Positions 8,576 through 16,330 of a stretch of DNA of 64,000 nt are shown piece by piece. Where the stretch lies: the NCBI RefSeq assembly GCF_018847375.1, contig NZ_CP072036.1, forward strand, positions 310,001-374,000, in the 5' to 3' direction. The first letter of the stretch is position 1, and each line of letters opens with the position of its first letter. The notes under the pieces were generated by a model, which searched no databases, was not told the origin of the DNA, and saw nothing but the letters and a program-made list of their open reading frames with translations. Source of the stretch: Akkermansia massiliensis. GTDB lineage: Bacteria > Verrucomicrobiota > Verrucomicrobiia > Verrucomicrobiales > Akkermansiaceae. A program made the translations under genes and the position numbers.

Positions 8576-8668
8576 TGGCGGAGAGAGTGGGATTCGAACC
8601 CACGGTGGGTTTTAAAGCCCACGTTCGATTTCGAGTCGAGTGCCTTAGACCAGCTCAGCCATCTCTCC
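8576..8668 (-). tRNA. tRNA-Ser (CGA)
   Basis: A class II tRNA of 93 nt with encoded CCA at 8578-8576. The acceptor stem is GGAGAGA/TCTCTCC, the anticodon loop reads CTCGAAA (anticodon CGA, codon UCG), and there is a long variable arm (GTGGGCTTTAAAACCCAC) and a normal T loop (GTTCGAATC). The anticodon stem has one mismatch at its top pair. Confidence 0.95.
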
Positions 8669-8750
8669 GCTTGGAAATCGGGAGCGTTTGTATCCGGTTT
8701 GCGGGATGCTGTAAAGAACAGAATCACCGCCAACCGTTATTTGAACGCCT

Positions 8751-8957
8751 TTAACGTCTTGGCGAAGCCAGCGGTCCCAGCGTAGCTTCCGCTTCAAATC
8801 TCTGGGTCTTGTTATGGGGAAGAGCGCTCTTTTCCGGGCCGGGGGGCGGCTGCGGAACACGCTCCCGTTCCTTCGGCTCCATCAGCCAGGAGCAGGAAGA
8901 GACCAGAAGAAGGGAGAAAGACGTAAGCAAAAGGGAGGCTGTGAATCGTTTCATCAT
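8751..8957 (-). CDS. Small putative lipoprotein
   Basis: 68 residues with a lipoprotein signal peptide: basic start MMKRF, hydrophobic core and lipobox LVSSC at about residue 22. The mature part is only about 46 residues, rich in Pro, Glu and Arg (EPKERERVPQPPPGPEKS). A Shine-Dalgarno-like AAAGGAAA precedes the start. It follows the coiled-coil gene at 9031 but is separated from it by a strong terminator. Function unknown. Confidence 0.65.
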   Translation of the reverse strand: MMKRFTASLLLTSFSLLLVSSCSWLMEPKERERVPQPPPGPEKSALPHNKTQRFEAEATLGPLASPRR

Positions 8958-8965
8958 TTCCTTTT

Positions 8966-9009
8966 AAAAAGTTGAACCCCACTATGCCGGAGGGCACAGC
9001 GGGGTTCAA
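8966..9009 (-). terminator. Intrinsic terminator after the coiled-coil gene
   Basis: Nine-base arms TTGAACCCC / GGGGTTCAA with a further partly paired inner stem, followed on the minus strand by a five-T run. Located 22 nt past the stop at 9031. Confidence 0.85.
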
Positions 9010-9030
9010 GGAAAATACGCGGCAGAAACC

Positions 9031-9846
9031 TTATTTGGCGGACTGCAACGGACGCAGAAGCTGCACCATGTCGCCGGGCTGGATGCTCATGCCGGCGGGC
9101 ACGCTGTCCTTGACGATGTCAGCCACCGTCTGGTTCTTTTCCAGGGAGGTCACCTTCAGTTTGCCGATGCTGCGGCCGTCACGGGTAACGAGCAGAACCG
9201 TATTCGGATCAATGTTGCTGCCCTGCCCGGCGCCAATCACCACAAAGCCCCACTGCGGGTCCACGGACAGAACGGGATATTCATCTCCATTCTTGGCGAG
9301 GGCGGCGCGGTATTCGGCCTGTTCCTTCTGGCGTCCGGCCAGCTCGGTAGCCTGCTCGGCACGCTTCTTGGCGGCCACTTCCGTAGCGCTCTTGATCTGG
9401 TCAATGTCTTCCTGAAGCTTCTTGTTGGAGGCTTCCATGGATTCCATCTTCGCCTGGATTTCCTGCACGCTGGAAACGCCGAAGTCGTTCAGCTTGGCCT
9501 TGAGCTCATCCATCTGCTTGTTGATCTTGGACAGGTCCGCATTCAGCTGGACTTCTTCTTCCTTCAGCTCCGTTTCCTTGGAGAGCTGTTCGTCACGCTG
9601 CTGGGTCACGGAGGCCTTGTTGGAGGTCAAGCTGAGGTTTTCCTCCGCAGCCAGACCGCGGTTCTTGATCATGTCATTGCGCAATCCCGTCCAATTCCGG
9701 ATTTCCTTGTCCAGAACCTTGCGGTAGGTGATCATCTCCTTGAAGTCCTGATACTGGCCGTTGACGCCGAAGAGGCCGCTGAGACCGGAGAACCAGGCGC
9801 CCGCACCTGCTGCAAGAATCAATAAAACTACTAAGACAGTTTTCAT
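9031..9846 (-). CDS. Membrane-anchored coiled-coil protein with C-terminal FlgT-like beta domain
   Basis: 271 residues. An N-terminal hydrophobic segment (VLVVLLILAAGAGAWF, residues 4-19) can act as a signal anchor. About residues 60-185 form a long coiled coil rich in Lys, Glu and Gln (KETELKEEEVQLNADLSKIN). The C-terminal 70 residues (GFVVIGAGQGSNIDPNTVLL, then a V-RDG-SIGKL pattern and PGDMVQLL) form a small beta domain shared with the next gene and with the partial gene at the right edge. The pattern resembles FlgT C-terminal or barrel-sandwich domains of envelope proteins. Function not known; paralogy to the 9894 gene suggests local duplication. Confidence 0.8.
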   Translation of the reverse strand: MKTVLVVLLILAAGAGAWFSGLSGLFGVNGQYQDFKEMITYRKVLDKEIRNWTGLRNDMIKNRGLAAEENLSLTSNKASVTQQRDEQLSKETELKEEEVQLNADLSKINKQMDELKAKLNDFGVSSVQEIQAKMESMEASNKKLQEDIDQIKSATEVAAKKRAEQATELAGRQKEQAEYRAALAKNGDEYPVLSVDPQWGFVVIGAGQGSNIDPNTVLLVTRDGRSIGKLKVTSLEKNQTVADIVKDSVPAGMSIQPGDMVQLLRPLQSAK

Positions 9847-9893
9847 TGTGTATGTATGTGAGAGTGTATGGTGTGTATTGAACCGGGAAAGGA

Positions 9894-10742
9894 CTAGGGA
9901 CGAACGGATACAACGACGTCTCCGGCTTCAACACGTTCGCCGGCGGTTACCGTGCTGGGGAGAATGGTGGCCGTGGAAACACGGGATTCAACAGCGCTTA
10001 CGTCAAGTTCGGCAATTTTGTTGCCGTCCCTCATCACGGCCAGCTTGGAGCCGGGCACTACGCCCAGGTCGGCAGCACCGCCGTCAATCACAACTACATT
10101 GAAATCATTAATCACCTGGGAAACCCGCGTTTTCAGATTGGGCGGGGAAAGGTGCGCATCCTGGTCCGCCTTGAGCTGGCGAAGGGCCGCATTGTTCACG
10201 ACAAGCTGTTCCGTTTCAGCAACGATGGCGTCATGCTTGCCCTGCTCCGCCTGCTTGACTACTTCCAGCTGCTTGGATTCTTCTTCCAGTCCCTTGATCT
10301 TGTCCGCAATGGCCTGGATACTTTCCATGTCCTTGCTCTTGGACTGAAGTTCCGCCAGGGCTGTTTGTTGCGCCTGGAGGTCCGTCTTCTTGGCCTCATT
10401 GGCGGCGGCCAGCTCCTGGTTCTTGGCTTCCAGCTCGTCCTTCTGCTTGGTCAGGGCGTTGATATCGTTCGTCAAAGCCTCATTCTTCACCAGGAAGTCG
10501 ACATATTTTGTCTTTTCTTCCGTAAACTCGCCGCGAAGACCGTTCAGGTTCTTATAACGGGAGACGCATTCCTTACGCTCCTTGGTTAGAGCTTCCTCGT
10601 TATCAAGATAATACATGGCTCCGCCGAGAAGAGCAATGACCAAGGCTGCTATTGATACTTTGACCCACATAGGAAATAATAGAGATGAGAAGGTTCCTGT
10701 TACTTTTGTGAGATTGGCATGAACATTTTCAGATTTCAACAT
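9894..10742 (-). CDS. Membrane-anchored coiled-coil protein, paralogue of the downstream gene
   Basis: About 282 residues from the ATG at 10742. A transmembrane helix at about residues 31-46 (IAALVIALLGGAMYYL) is followed by a coiled coil of about 140 residues (LTKQKDELEAKNQELAAANE) and the same C-terminal beta domain as the 9031 product (NVVVIDGGAADLGVVPGSKL, VMRDGNKIAEL, EAGDVVV). The first 25 residues before MWVKVSIAALV may not be translated; a start at 10670 would put the hydrophobic segment at the N-terminus as in the paralogue. 47 nt separate it from the downstream paralogue. Confidence 0.78.
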   Translation of the reverse strand: MLKSENVHANLTKVTGTFSSLLFPMWVKVSIAALVIALLGGAMYYLDNEEALTKERKECVSRYKNLNGLRGEFTEEKTKYVDFLVKNEALTNDINALTKQKDELEAKNQELAAANEAKKTDLQAQQTALAELQSKSKDMESIQAIADKIKGLEEESKQLEVVKQAEQGKHDAIVAETEQLVVNNAALRQLKADQDAHLSPPNLKTRVSQVINDFNVVVIDGGAADLGVVPGSKLAVMRDGNKIAELDVSAVESRVSTATILPSTVTAGERVEAGDVVVSVRP

Positions 10743-10889
10743 CAAAATGTCATCCTCACTGTTTTCTTGATATTTTTTTCAGGGAAGCTCCGTAACAGGA
10801 TACCGCAAGAGTTCTCTTATCAACATTTTAAAACAATTACGCTCTATTTTCTTTTCAAACACGGACTCATCTTCTAGTCTTTCTGAACC

Positions 10890-13103
10890 GTGAGTTACCA
10901 GGTCTTTGCCAGAAAATACCGTCCTCTGACATTCGATGACGTCCTTGGACAGGATCATGTCGTCCAGACGTTGAAAAACGCCATTGAGCACAACCGCCTC
11001 GCCCACGCCTACCTTTTTGTAGGCCCCCGCGGAACGGGAAAAACATCTACCGCCAGAATTTTTGCAAAAGCCCTGAATTGCAGCGGCGGTCCCAGGGTGG
11101 ACTTTGACCCGCACGAAGACATCTGCGAGGAAATAGCGGAAGGGCGCAGCCTGGACGTCCTGGAAATAGACGGCGCATCCAACCGCGGCATCGACCACAT
11201 CCGTGACCTGAGGGACAACGTGCGATTCGCTCCCAGCAGGGGCAATTTCCGCATCGTCTATATAGATGAAGTGCACATGCTCACCAAGGAGTCCTTCAAC
11301 GCCCTGCTGAAAACGCTGGAGGAGCCGCCCCCCCACGTCAAATTCATTTTTGCGACTACGGAACCCCACAAGATTCTGCCGACCATCCTGTCGCGCTGCC
11401 AGCGCTTCGACCTGCGCCCCATTCCCTCTGAAATCATTGCGGAACACCTGCTTCACATCGCCTCTGCGGAAGGAGTGAGCCTGAGCCGGGAAGCGGCCTT
11501 TGCCGTCGCCAAGGTGGCGGACGGAGGCATGCGGGACGCGCAATCCATGCTGGACCAGCTTGTTTCCTTCTGCGGAGACCACATTGAAGAACAGCAGGTG
11601 CTTCACATCTTCGGCATCACGTCCCGGGAAACCGTAGCCCATGCGCTGGCGCTGATTCTGAACAAGGAGCTCCCCTCCCTCCTGCACCTCCTGCATGAAC
11701 AGGCGGAAGCTGGAAGAGACATGGGCCAGTTCCTCTCTGAAATCATCTCCGCCGTGCGTGAAATCCTGGTCTCCAAGGTTGACCCGGAGGCCAGCTTCGA
11801 TTCCCTGCCGGAATCCTCCAAGGAGGAACTTTCCGAACTCGTCAAACGCACCCAGACGGACAAAATCCTGCGCCTGGTGGAAGTGCTGGCGGAAACGGAA
11901 GACAAGATGCGCTGGTCCACCAACAAAAGGCTGCATCTGGAAATGGGCCTGATCAAGGCCGTTCACGCTCTCGCGGAAGCCAGCATCAGCGATATTATCA
12001 TGGCGCTGGAAGGCGCCCCCCTGGCATCCTCCGTCCCATCCTCCTCTCCGGCGCCCGCTCCGCGCCAGGAACAGGAGATGCCCGCGCCCGCCGCTCCGGT
12101 CCCTGCGCCGGAGCCTCCGGCAAACGCCCAGCCGCCCCTTCCTGCGGAAAAACCGGAGCCCGCTCCGGAAGAACACCTGATGGACCCGGTTCCGGACTTT
12201 TCCCCGGCCAACCCATTCCCGGCTCCCGCGGTACAGGCGAGCGAACCTGCCAGTGCGCAACCAGCCCCGGCTCCCGCAGAAAAACCCGAACCGCAGCCCA
12301 CTGATCCCGCGCCGGAACCTCCCGTAACTGCTGCAAAAGCCCCCTCCCCCGCCATTCCGCAGGAAGAGCCTTCCTGTTCCGCACCTGAACCGCGGCCGGA
12401 GCCCACTTCCGACACCCCGGAAGAGCCTCAACGTCCCGCCTCTGCCATCTCCGATGCCCCGGTGGCTCCTCCGGATTCTCCGGAACCCACTTTCATGGAC
12501 CCTGAGGAAAACCTCCCGCCGGAAAGGCGCACCAGCAGCTTCTTTGACAACCTGTTCGACACGGCAAGCGCTCCTTCCCGCACCCCTGCTCCCATGGTAA
12601 AAGAGGAACCGGAAGCCCCTGCCCCGCAATCCGGAAGAACCATCACGGAGGAGGACTGGAAAGCGGCGCTGGAACGTGCCGCCGCCAACTTCCCCCTCCA
12701 GGCGGACTTTCTGGCCAACAGCGTTTTCTCCGGCCATGACGGCGCATTCGTCGCCATCTCCTTTCATCCCTCCGACCATCAGGGAATGGACAGCCTCGGA
12801 TCCGGCCCCCTGCGGGCGGCCCTGGAAGCGGACCTTTCCCAACGCGGCGGAGTCCCCGTCACCATTTCCATCCGCCAGGATTCCTCCGTGCCGGAGCCGG
12901 TTCAGGAAGAACTGGCCCCGCTGCCGGCGCCTCCCCCCCCCGCGGCCTCCGCACCTTCTCCCAAACCCCAGGCGCCGCGGGAAAAACCCGCCGCAGCCGT
13001 TCAGGAACCCGCCAGGGAGAAAGATGAAGATAATTCCTACTATACGGACCCCCTGATTGACGCCGCCATGGAGATCTTCCGCGCCCGCATCATTTCCCAA
13101 TAA
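10890..13103 (+). CDS. dnaX: DNA polymerase III subunit gamma/tau
   Basis: A 737-residue clamp-loader ATPase starting at GTG. The N-terminal 365 residues are a normal DnaX AAA+ core: Walker A FVGPRGTGKTSTAR, Walker B YIDEVHML, sensor 1 FATTEPHKI and the SRC arginine-finger motif at LSRCQRF. The zinc module is unusual: after ALNC only one more Cys (DPHEDICEEI) is present instead of the usual three. About residues 380-570 are a Pro/Ala/Glu-rich linker, followed by a tau-like C-terminal domain (about 580-690) and a second Pro/Ala linker. I saw no programmed-frameshift heptamer like that of E. coli. Followed by ybaB, the common dnaX-ybaB pairing. Confidence 0.95.
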   Translation: MSYQVFARKYRPLTFDDVLGQDHVVQTLKNAIEHNRLAHAYLFVGPRGTGKTSTARIFAKALNCSGGPRVDFDPHEDICEEIAEGRSLDVLEIDGASNRGIDHIRDLRDNVRFAPSRGNFRIVYIDEVHMLTKESFNALLKTLEEPPPHVKFIFATTEPHKILPTILSRCQRFDLRPIPSEIIAEHLLHIASAEGVSLSREAAFAVAKVADGGMRDAQSMLDQLVSFCGDHIEEQQVLHIFGITSRETVAHALALILNKELPSLLHLLHEQAEAGRDMGQFLSEIISAVREILVSKVDPEASFDSLPESSKEELSELVKRTQTDKILRLVEVLAETEDKMRWSTNKRLHLEMGLIKAVHALAEASISDIIMALEGAPLASSVPSSSPAPAPRQEQEMPAPAAPVPAPEPPANAQPPLPAEKPEPAPEEHLMDPVPDFSPANPFPAPAVQASEPASAQPAPAPAEKPEPQPTDPAPEPPVTAAKAPSPAIPQEEPSCSAPEPRPEPTSDTPEEPQRPASAISDAPVAPPDSPEPTFMDPEENLPPERRTSSFFDNLFDTASAPSRTPAPMVKEEPEAPAPQSGRTITEEDWKAALERAAANFPLQADFLANSVFSGHDGAFVAISFHPSDHQGMDSLGSGPLRAALEADLSQRGGVPVTISIRQDSSVPEPVQEELAPLPAPPPPAASAPSPKPQAPREKPAAAVQEPAREKDEDNSYYTDPLIDAAMEIFRARIISQ

Positions 13104-13137
13104 ACAACATCAACCCATACTTCCAAATACGACAGCC

Positions 13138-13452
13138 ATGAACATGATGAAAATGATGAAGCAGGTCCAGCAAATGCAGGCCGGACTTGCCGCCGCCCAG
13201 GAAAAGCTGGCCTCCCAGACCGTTGCCACGGAAGGGGCGGGCGGCAAGCTGAAAGTCACCGCCACCTGTGACGGAAACCTCACGGAGCTGGTGATTGATC
13301 CCTCCATCATCGACCCGTCCGATTCAGAATTCCTCCAGGACCTGCTCCTGCAAACCATCAATGCCGCCATAGCCAAGGGCAAGGAAACCGCGGCGGCGGA
13401 AATGAAAAAACTGACGGGCGGCATGAGCCTCCCTCCCGGCATGGGCCTTTAA
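13138..13452 (+). CDS. YbaB/EbfC nucleoid-associated protein
   Basis: 104 residues from the ATG at 13138: MNMMKMMKQVQQMQAGLAAA, then the conserved VTATCDGNLTELVIDPSIID and LLLQTINAAIAKGKE segments, ending in a Gly/Met-rich tail (TGGMSLPPGMGL). EbfC-type proteins dimerise and bind DNA. The gene starts 34 nt after dnaX, as in many bacteria. An in-frame extension upstream overlaps the end of dnaX and is not supported. Confidence 0.92.
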   Translation: MNMMKMMKQVQQMQAGLAAAQEKLASQTVATEGAGGKLKVTATCDGNLTELVIDPSIIDPSDSEFLQDLLLQTINAAIAKGKETAAAEMKKLTGGMSLPPGMGL

Positions 13453-13464
13453 CCTACCACCACC

Positions 13465-14505
13465 GTGCATCGGCTCAGAAGACGCAAACATCTGGCGGAA
13501 CCACTGCCAGCGTTATCCGGGGTCAACCACCTGGGAATAGCGCTGGGCGGCGTCTCTCTGTGCCTGTGGGTCATCGTCGTCACCATCTTCTGGACCGGTT
13601 CGGACACAATGGCCTTCATGACGTCACTGCCCACTTGGGCATGCTGCCTCATCTTCTCCTTCCCGGCGCTTATTGCATGGCTGGTCTTCGGTTCCCGGAT
13701 AGGCCTGCTTGGCGTCATTATCTGGTTTGCGTACGGCATCGTCATTACGGACTTTCTTCCTCCCATTTCCAGAACGGGAATGGAGTATTACAAAATGCCG
13801 CCGGCTCCGGATGCCCGGCAAATCAGGGTTCTCACCCTGTACGGGGGTTGTGTGGAAAATCCGCCCATTGAACAAATCTCCAAACTCCGCGCAGACGTCA
13901 TCTTCATCCAGGGATGCAGCAACCACAACCGGACACTCAAATTCGCCTACAGCATTTTCGGACGCACTTCCTACATCAAGCAGATAGGCAGCTGCGCCAT
14001 CATCGTGCGGCACGGGCAGATTGGTCCGGCCCAAAGCATCACGGACACAGCCGGACTCATCGTGGACTGGATACCGGAAAATTCTTCCCTGGCGATACGG
14101 CTCATCAACATCAGCCTGGAGCCTTTTGAACACCGCTTTGACTTGTACTCCCCCGCCTGCTGGAAATACTTCCACACGCTCCGGTTCATTCACCGCAAAC
14201 AGCTTCAATACCTGTTTGACACCCTGCGGGAGGTAGGAAGCCAGCACGGTGAACTGCCCATCATCCTGGCCGGAAACTTCAGCGCCGCGCCCCAATCCCC
14301 TATTTTCGCCAAGCTCAGCGCCGATTTTCAGGATTGCTTCAAACTGAAGGGAGCCGGATACGGAGCCACTCAACCTGTCAACTTCCCGCTGCTGCGCCTG
14401 GACCGTGTTTTCTGCACGCCGCCGCTCAAACCCGAGCGAGCCGCCACTGTGCTGATACCGGACACCGTCCGCCGCTCCATCCTGGCAGACATTGCCATGC
14501 CCTGA
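13465..14505 (+). CDS. Membrane protein with a degenerate endonuclease/exonuclease/phosphatase fold
   Basis: 346 residues from GTG, 12 nt after ybaB. Three hydrophobic segments fill residues 24-100 (LGIALGGVSLCLWVIVVTIF, TWACCLIFSFPALIAWLVF, GLLGVIIWFAYGIVITDF). The rest matches the EEP superfamily layout found in many periplasmic proteins: RVLTLYGGCVENPPIEQISK, DVIFIQG, ELPIILAGNFSAAPQSP and LLRLDRVFC. Key catalytic positions look changed: the metal-binding Glu of the LQE-type motif is Gly in IQG, the GDFN motif is GNFS, and the final SDHxP motif is replaced by RRSILAD. Probably a non-catalytic relative; function unknown. Confidence 0.8.
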   Translation: MHRLRRRKHLAEPLPALSGVNHLGIALGGVSLCLWVIVVTIFWTGSDTMAFMTSLPTWACCLIFSFPALIAWLVFGSRIGLLGVIIWFAYGIVITDFLPPISRTGMEYYKMPPAPDARQIRVLTLYGGCVENPPIEQISKLRADVIFIQGCSNHNRTLKFAYSIFGRTSYIKQIGSCAIIVRHGQIGPAQSITDTAGLIVDWIPENSSLAIRLINISLEPFEHRFDLYSPACWKYFHTLRFIHRKQLQYLFDTLREVGSQHGELPIILAGNFSAAPQSPIFAKLSADFQDCFKLKGAGYGATQPVNFPLLRLDRVFCTPPLKPERAATVLIPDTVRRSILADIAMP

Positions 14506-14560
14506 TTCCCCTTTCCACACGGCCGCGCCATTCCGCTCCGGCAGAAAGAACTTCTCCATC

Positions 14561-14586
14561 CGCCTCCCCAAACGGAGGCGCTTTTA
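14561..14586 (+). terminator. Intrinsic terminator after the EEP-fold gene
   Basis: Stem CGCCTCC / GGAGGCG with a 6-nt loop followed by CTTTTA, 55 nt past the stop. Confidence 0.7.
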
Positions 14587-14587
14587 C

Positions 14588-14615
14588 TTTCCGGGGAAAG
14601 AATTTTCCCCGGAAA
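14588..14615. repeat. Perfect 12-bp inverted repeat between convergent genes
   Basis: TTTCCGGGGAAA and its complement TTTCCCCGGAAA with a 4-nt loop, immediately before the minus-strand pyrophosphatase stop. Probably a transcription-ending hairpin, though no clear T-tract follows it on either strand. Confidence 0.6.
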
Positions 14616-14616
14616 C

Positions 14617-15894
14617 CTACAAGGTTTTCAGCGCACGGGAAATAGCCGGGAAAAGCTGCTTCTTGCGGCTGACCACATCGGCGGCGGAAAACAAGTTGGG
14701 GCCCAGCCGCTCGTACTCGATGTGCTCCAGCACCTCTTCATCCCCGACGGCCAGCAGCATGGAATCATGCGTGACAATGTCCGTGACCAACAGGCACGCC
14801 AGCTTCAATCCTTCCTCTTCCACCAGCTTCTGAAGCTCCTTCACCAGGTCATCCTGAACTTCCTTCAGGCCGAACATGCCTATTTCCTCAATCTGTGAAA
14901 TGCTGATCTTGTGCCCGTACTCGGTAAAGGTTTTCCTGTCCGCCTGGACAATCGCGCAGGGCGCCGTTTTGGAACGCAGCAGAGAACCGGTGGCAAAAAA
15001 TTCCTCCGTGAACTTCTTGGCGTCTATCCTGGCAATGCCGGTCAGCCATTCCAGCATTTCCCGGTCCGCCCGCGCCGTCGTGGGAGACGTCAGGTTCAGC
15101 GTATCTGAAAGAATCCCGGCGCACAGGCAAATCGCCACCGCCTGCGAAGGCTCCGCATCACGGTGGTAAAACCTGCGCGCCACCAGGGTGGAAGTGGAGC
15201 CCACGGGTTCATTCAGGAAGCGGATCGGGTCCCGTGTGGAAAGCTGGGTGCCCAGGCGGTGGTGGTCCATCACCTCCACGATTTCCGCTTCCTCCACTCC
15301 CTTCACGGCTTGTGAAAACTCATTGTGGTCCACCAGGGCCACGCGCGTACGGGGCGGATCCACCAGATCCGTCTTGCTCAGCACGCCGATCATCTTGTTC
15401 GTCTTGATGCTCATCACGGGGAACAGCGCCTGCTTGCGCTTCACGGCGGCCTGCCTCAACTCGGGCAGCGGCATGTTCTCCGGGAAAACCGTATAATCCT
15501 TGTGGACCTGTTCCCTCACCTTCCGGGAGCAGCGGATAAGCTGCCCCACGCTGGCCGTATCCCACGGGGTGCTTAAAATGCATGTGCCCGTCGTCTGGGC
15601 CGTCTCAATAATATCCAGGGAAGGGAAAGCCCCGGACGTGGTCACCAGAGCGCGCACGCCGTGCTCCACGGCATACAGCTGGACATTCGGGCGGTCCCCG
15701 CAGATAACGATCAGATCGCGGACGATGCCCTTTCTCTTGTAATTGGCAAGCCTCGTCCGGACGCTCGGCTCGCTGGAAGCGCCCACCAGAAGAATATTCT
15801 GCGTTTCCTCCTCGCTCAGGGTCTCCCCGGTCAGGCACTTGCCGTCAATGGTAGTGGCAATGTTGCTCAGGCTGGAAAAAAACGGAGCGCACAT
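14617..15894 (-). CDS. ppaC: CBS-DRTGG family II inorganic pyrophosphatase, C-terminal part (frame-shifted from its N-terminus)
   Basis: This frame carries most of a manganese-dependent family II pyrophosphatase with regulatory insert. It begins inside the CBS region, includes a DRTGG-like domain (VRDLIVICGDRPNVQLYAVE), the second CBS half (ALFPVMSIKTNKMIGVLSKT) and the catalytic DHH motifs ALVDHNEFSQAV and VMDHHRLG. It ends in a DHHA2 domain with the substrate-binding SRKKQ motif. The N-terminal DHH motif lies in the overlapping upstream frame (15845-16309). The nominal start at 15894 falls within sequence that should be read from that frame, so it is probably not a true start. Removing one base from the seven-A run at 15876-15882 joins the two frames. 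Confidence 0.8.
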   Translation of the reverse strand: MCAPFFSSLSNIATTIDGKCLTGETLSEEETQNILLVGASSEPSVRTRLANYKRKGIVRDLIVICGDRPNVQLYAVEHGVRALVTTSGAFPSLDIIETAQTTGTCILSTPWDTASVGQLIRCSRKVREQVHKDYTVFPENMPLPELRQAAVKRKQALFPVMSIKTNKMIGVLSKTDLVDPPRTRVALVDHNEFSQAVKGVEEAEIVEVMDHHRLGTQLSTRDPIRFLNEPVGSTSTLVARRFYHRDAEPSQAVAICLCAGILSDTLNLTSPTTARADREMLEWLTGIARIDAKKFTEEFFATGSLLRSKTAPCAIVQADRKTFTEYGHKISISQIEEIGMFGLKEVQDDLVKELQKLVEEEGLKLACLLVTDIVTHDSMLLAVGDEEVLEHIEYERLGPNLFSAADVVSRKKQLFPAISRALKTL

Positions 15895-16309
15895 TCATCT
15901 CCGTCATGTTCAGGGGCATCAGCAGGCTCAGCAAATCAAAATAACGCAGCAGGCCGTAAAGATTGTGGTCCGCGTCAATCACCGGAATGGTTTGAAGGGA
16001 GTTCTCCGTCATCCGGCGGTACGCCGTCAGGAACGTGTCGTCCGGACTCACGCTGATCACGTCACGGCGGCAGATGGTTCCCGCGGTAGGCGTCACGTCA
16101 TGAATCAGCACCGGTTCCGGCACCCCGGCTTTTTCCAGCACCCAGGATGTCCTCAGCGTCATCTCCCCGCATCTGGCGGCAACCGCGTCAGGTTCGCCAT
16201 GGGTTCTTAAAAACTCCGCATTCCCTATGGCGGAACAAATGGCATCCGTATCCGGATTCTGGTGGCCGATCACGTAAATGGGCCTTTTCTCTATTTTCTC
16301 CGGAAGCAT
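15845..16309 (-). CDS. ppaC: CBS-DRTGG family II inorganic pyrophosphatase, N-terminal part (frame-shifted)
   Basis: 154 codons encoding the start of the same pyrophosphatase: the metal-binding motif YVIGHQNPDTDAICSAI, then the first CBS half (ISVSPDDTFLTAYRRMTENS, TIPVIDADHNLYGLLRYFDL). After MNVRSVF the frame leaves the family and runs into FQPEQHCHYH and a stop. The continuation SSLSNIATTIDGK lies in the other frame. The full-length product would be about 560 residues. Either a real frameshift mutation, slippage on the U7 run, or a one-base sequence error. Confidence 0.8.
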   Translation of the reverse strand: MLPEKIEKRPIYVIGHQNPDTDAICSAIGNAEFLRTHGEPDAVAARCGEMTLRTSWVLEKAGVPEPVLIHDVTPTAGTICRRDVISVSPDDTFLTAYRRMTENSLQTIPVIDADHNLYGLLRYFDLLSLLMPLNMTEMNVRSVFFQPEQHCHYH

Positions 16310-16330
16310 CTCTCTTATCTCCTGCGCAGG

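Noticed and set aside
10779-13100. 773-codon open frame antisense to dnaX
   Set aside because: Composition (Gly/Arg-rich low complexity) and full overlap with a well-supported gene mark it as a mirror of GC-rich dnaX codons.
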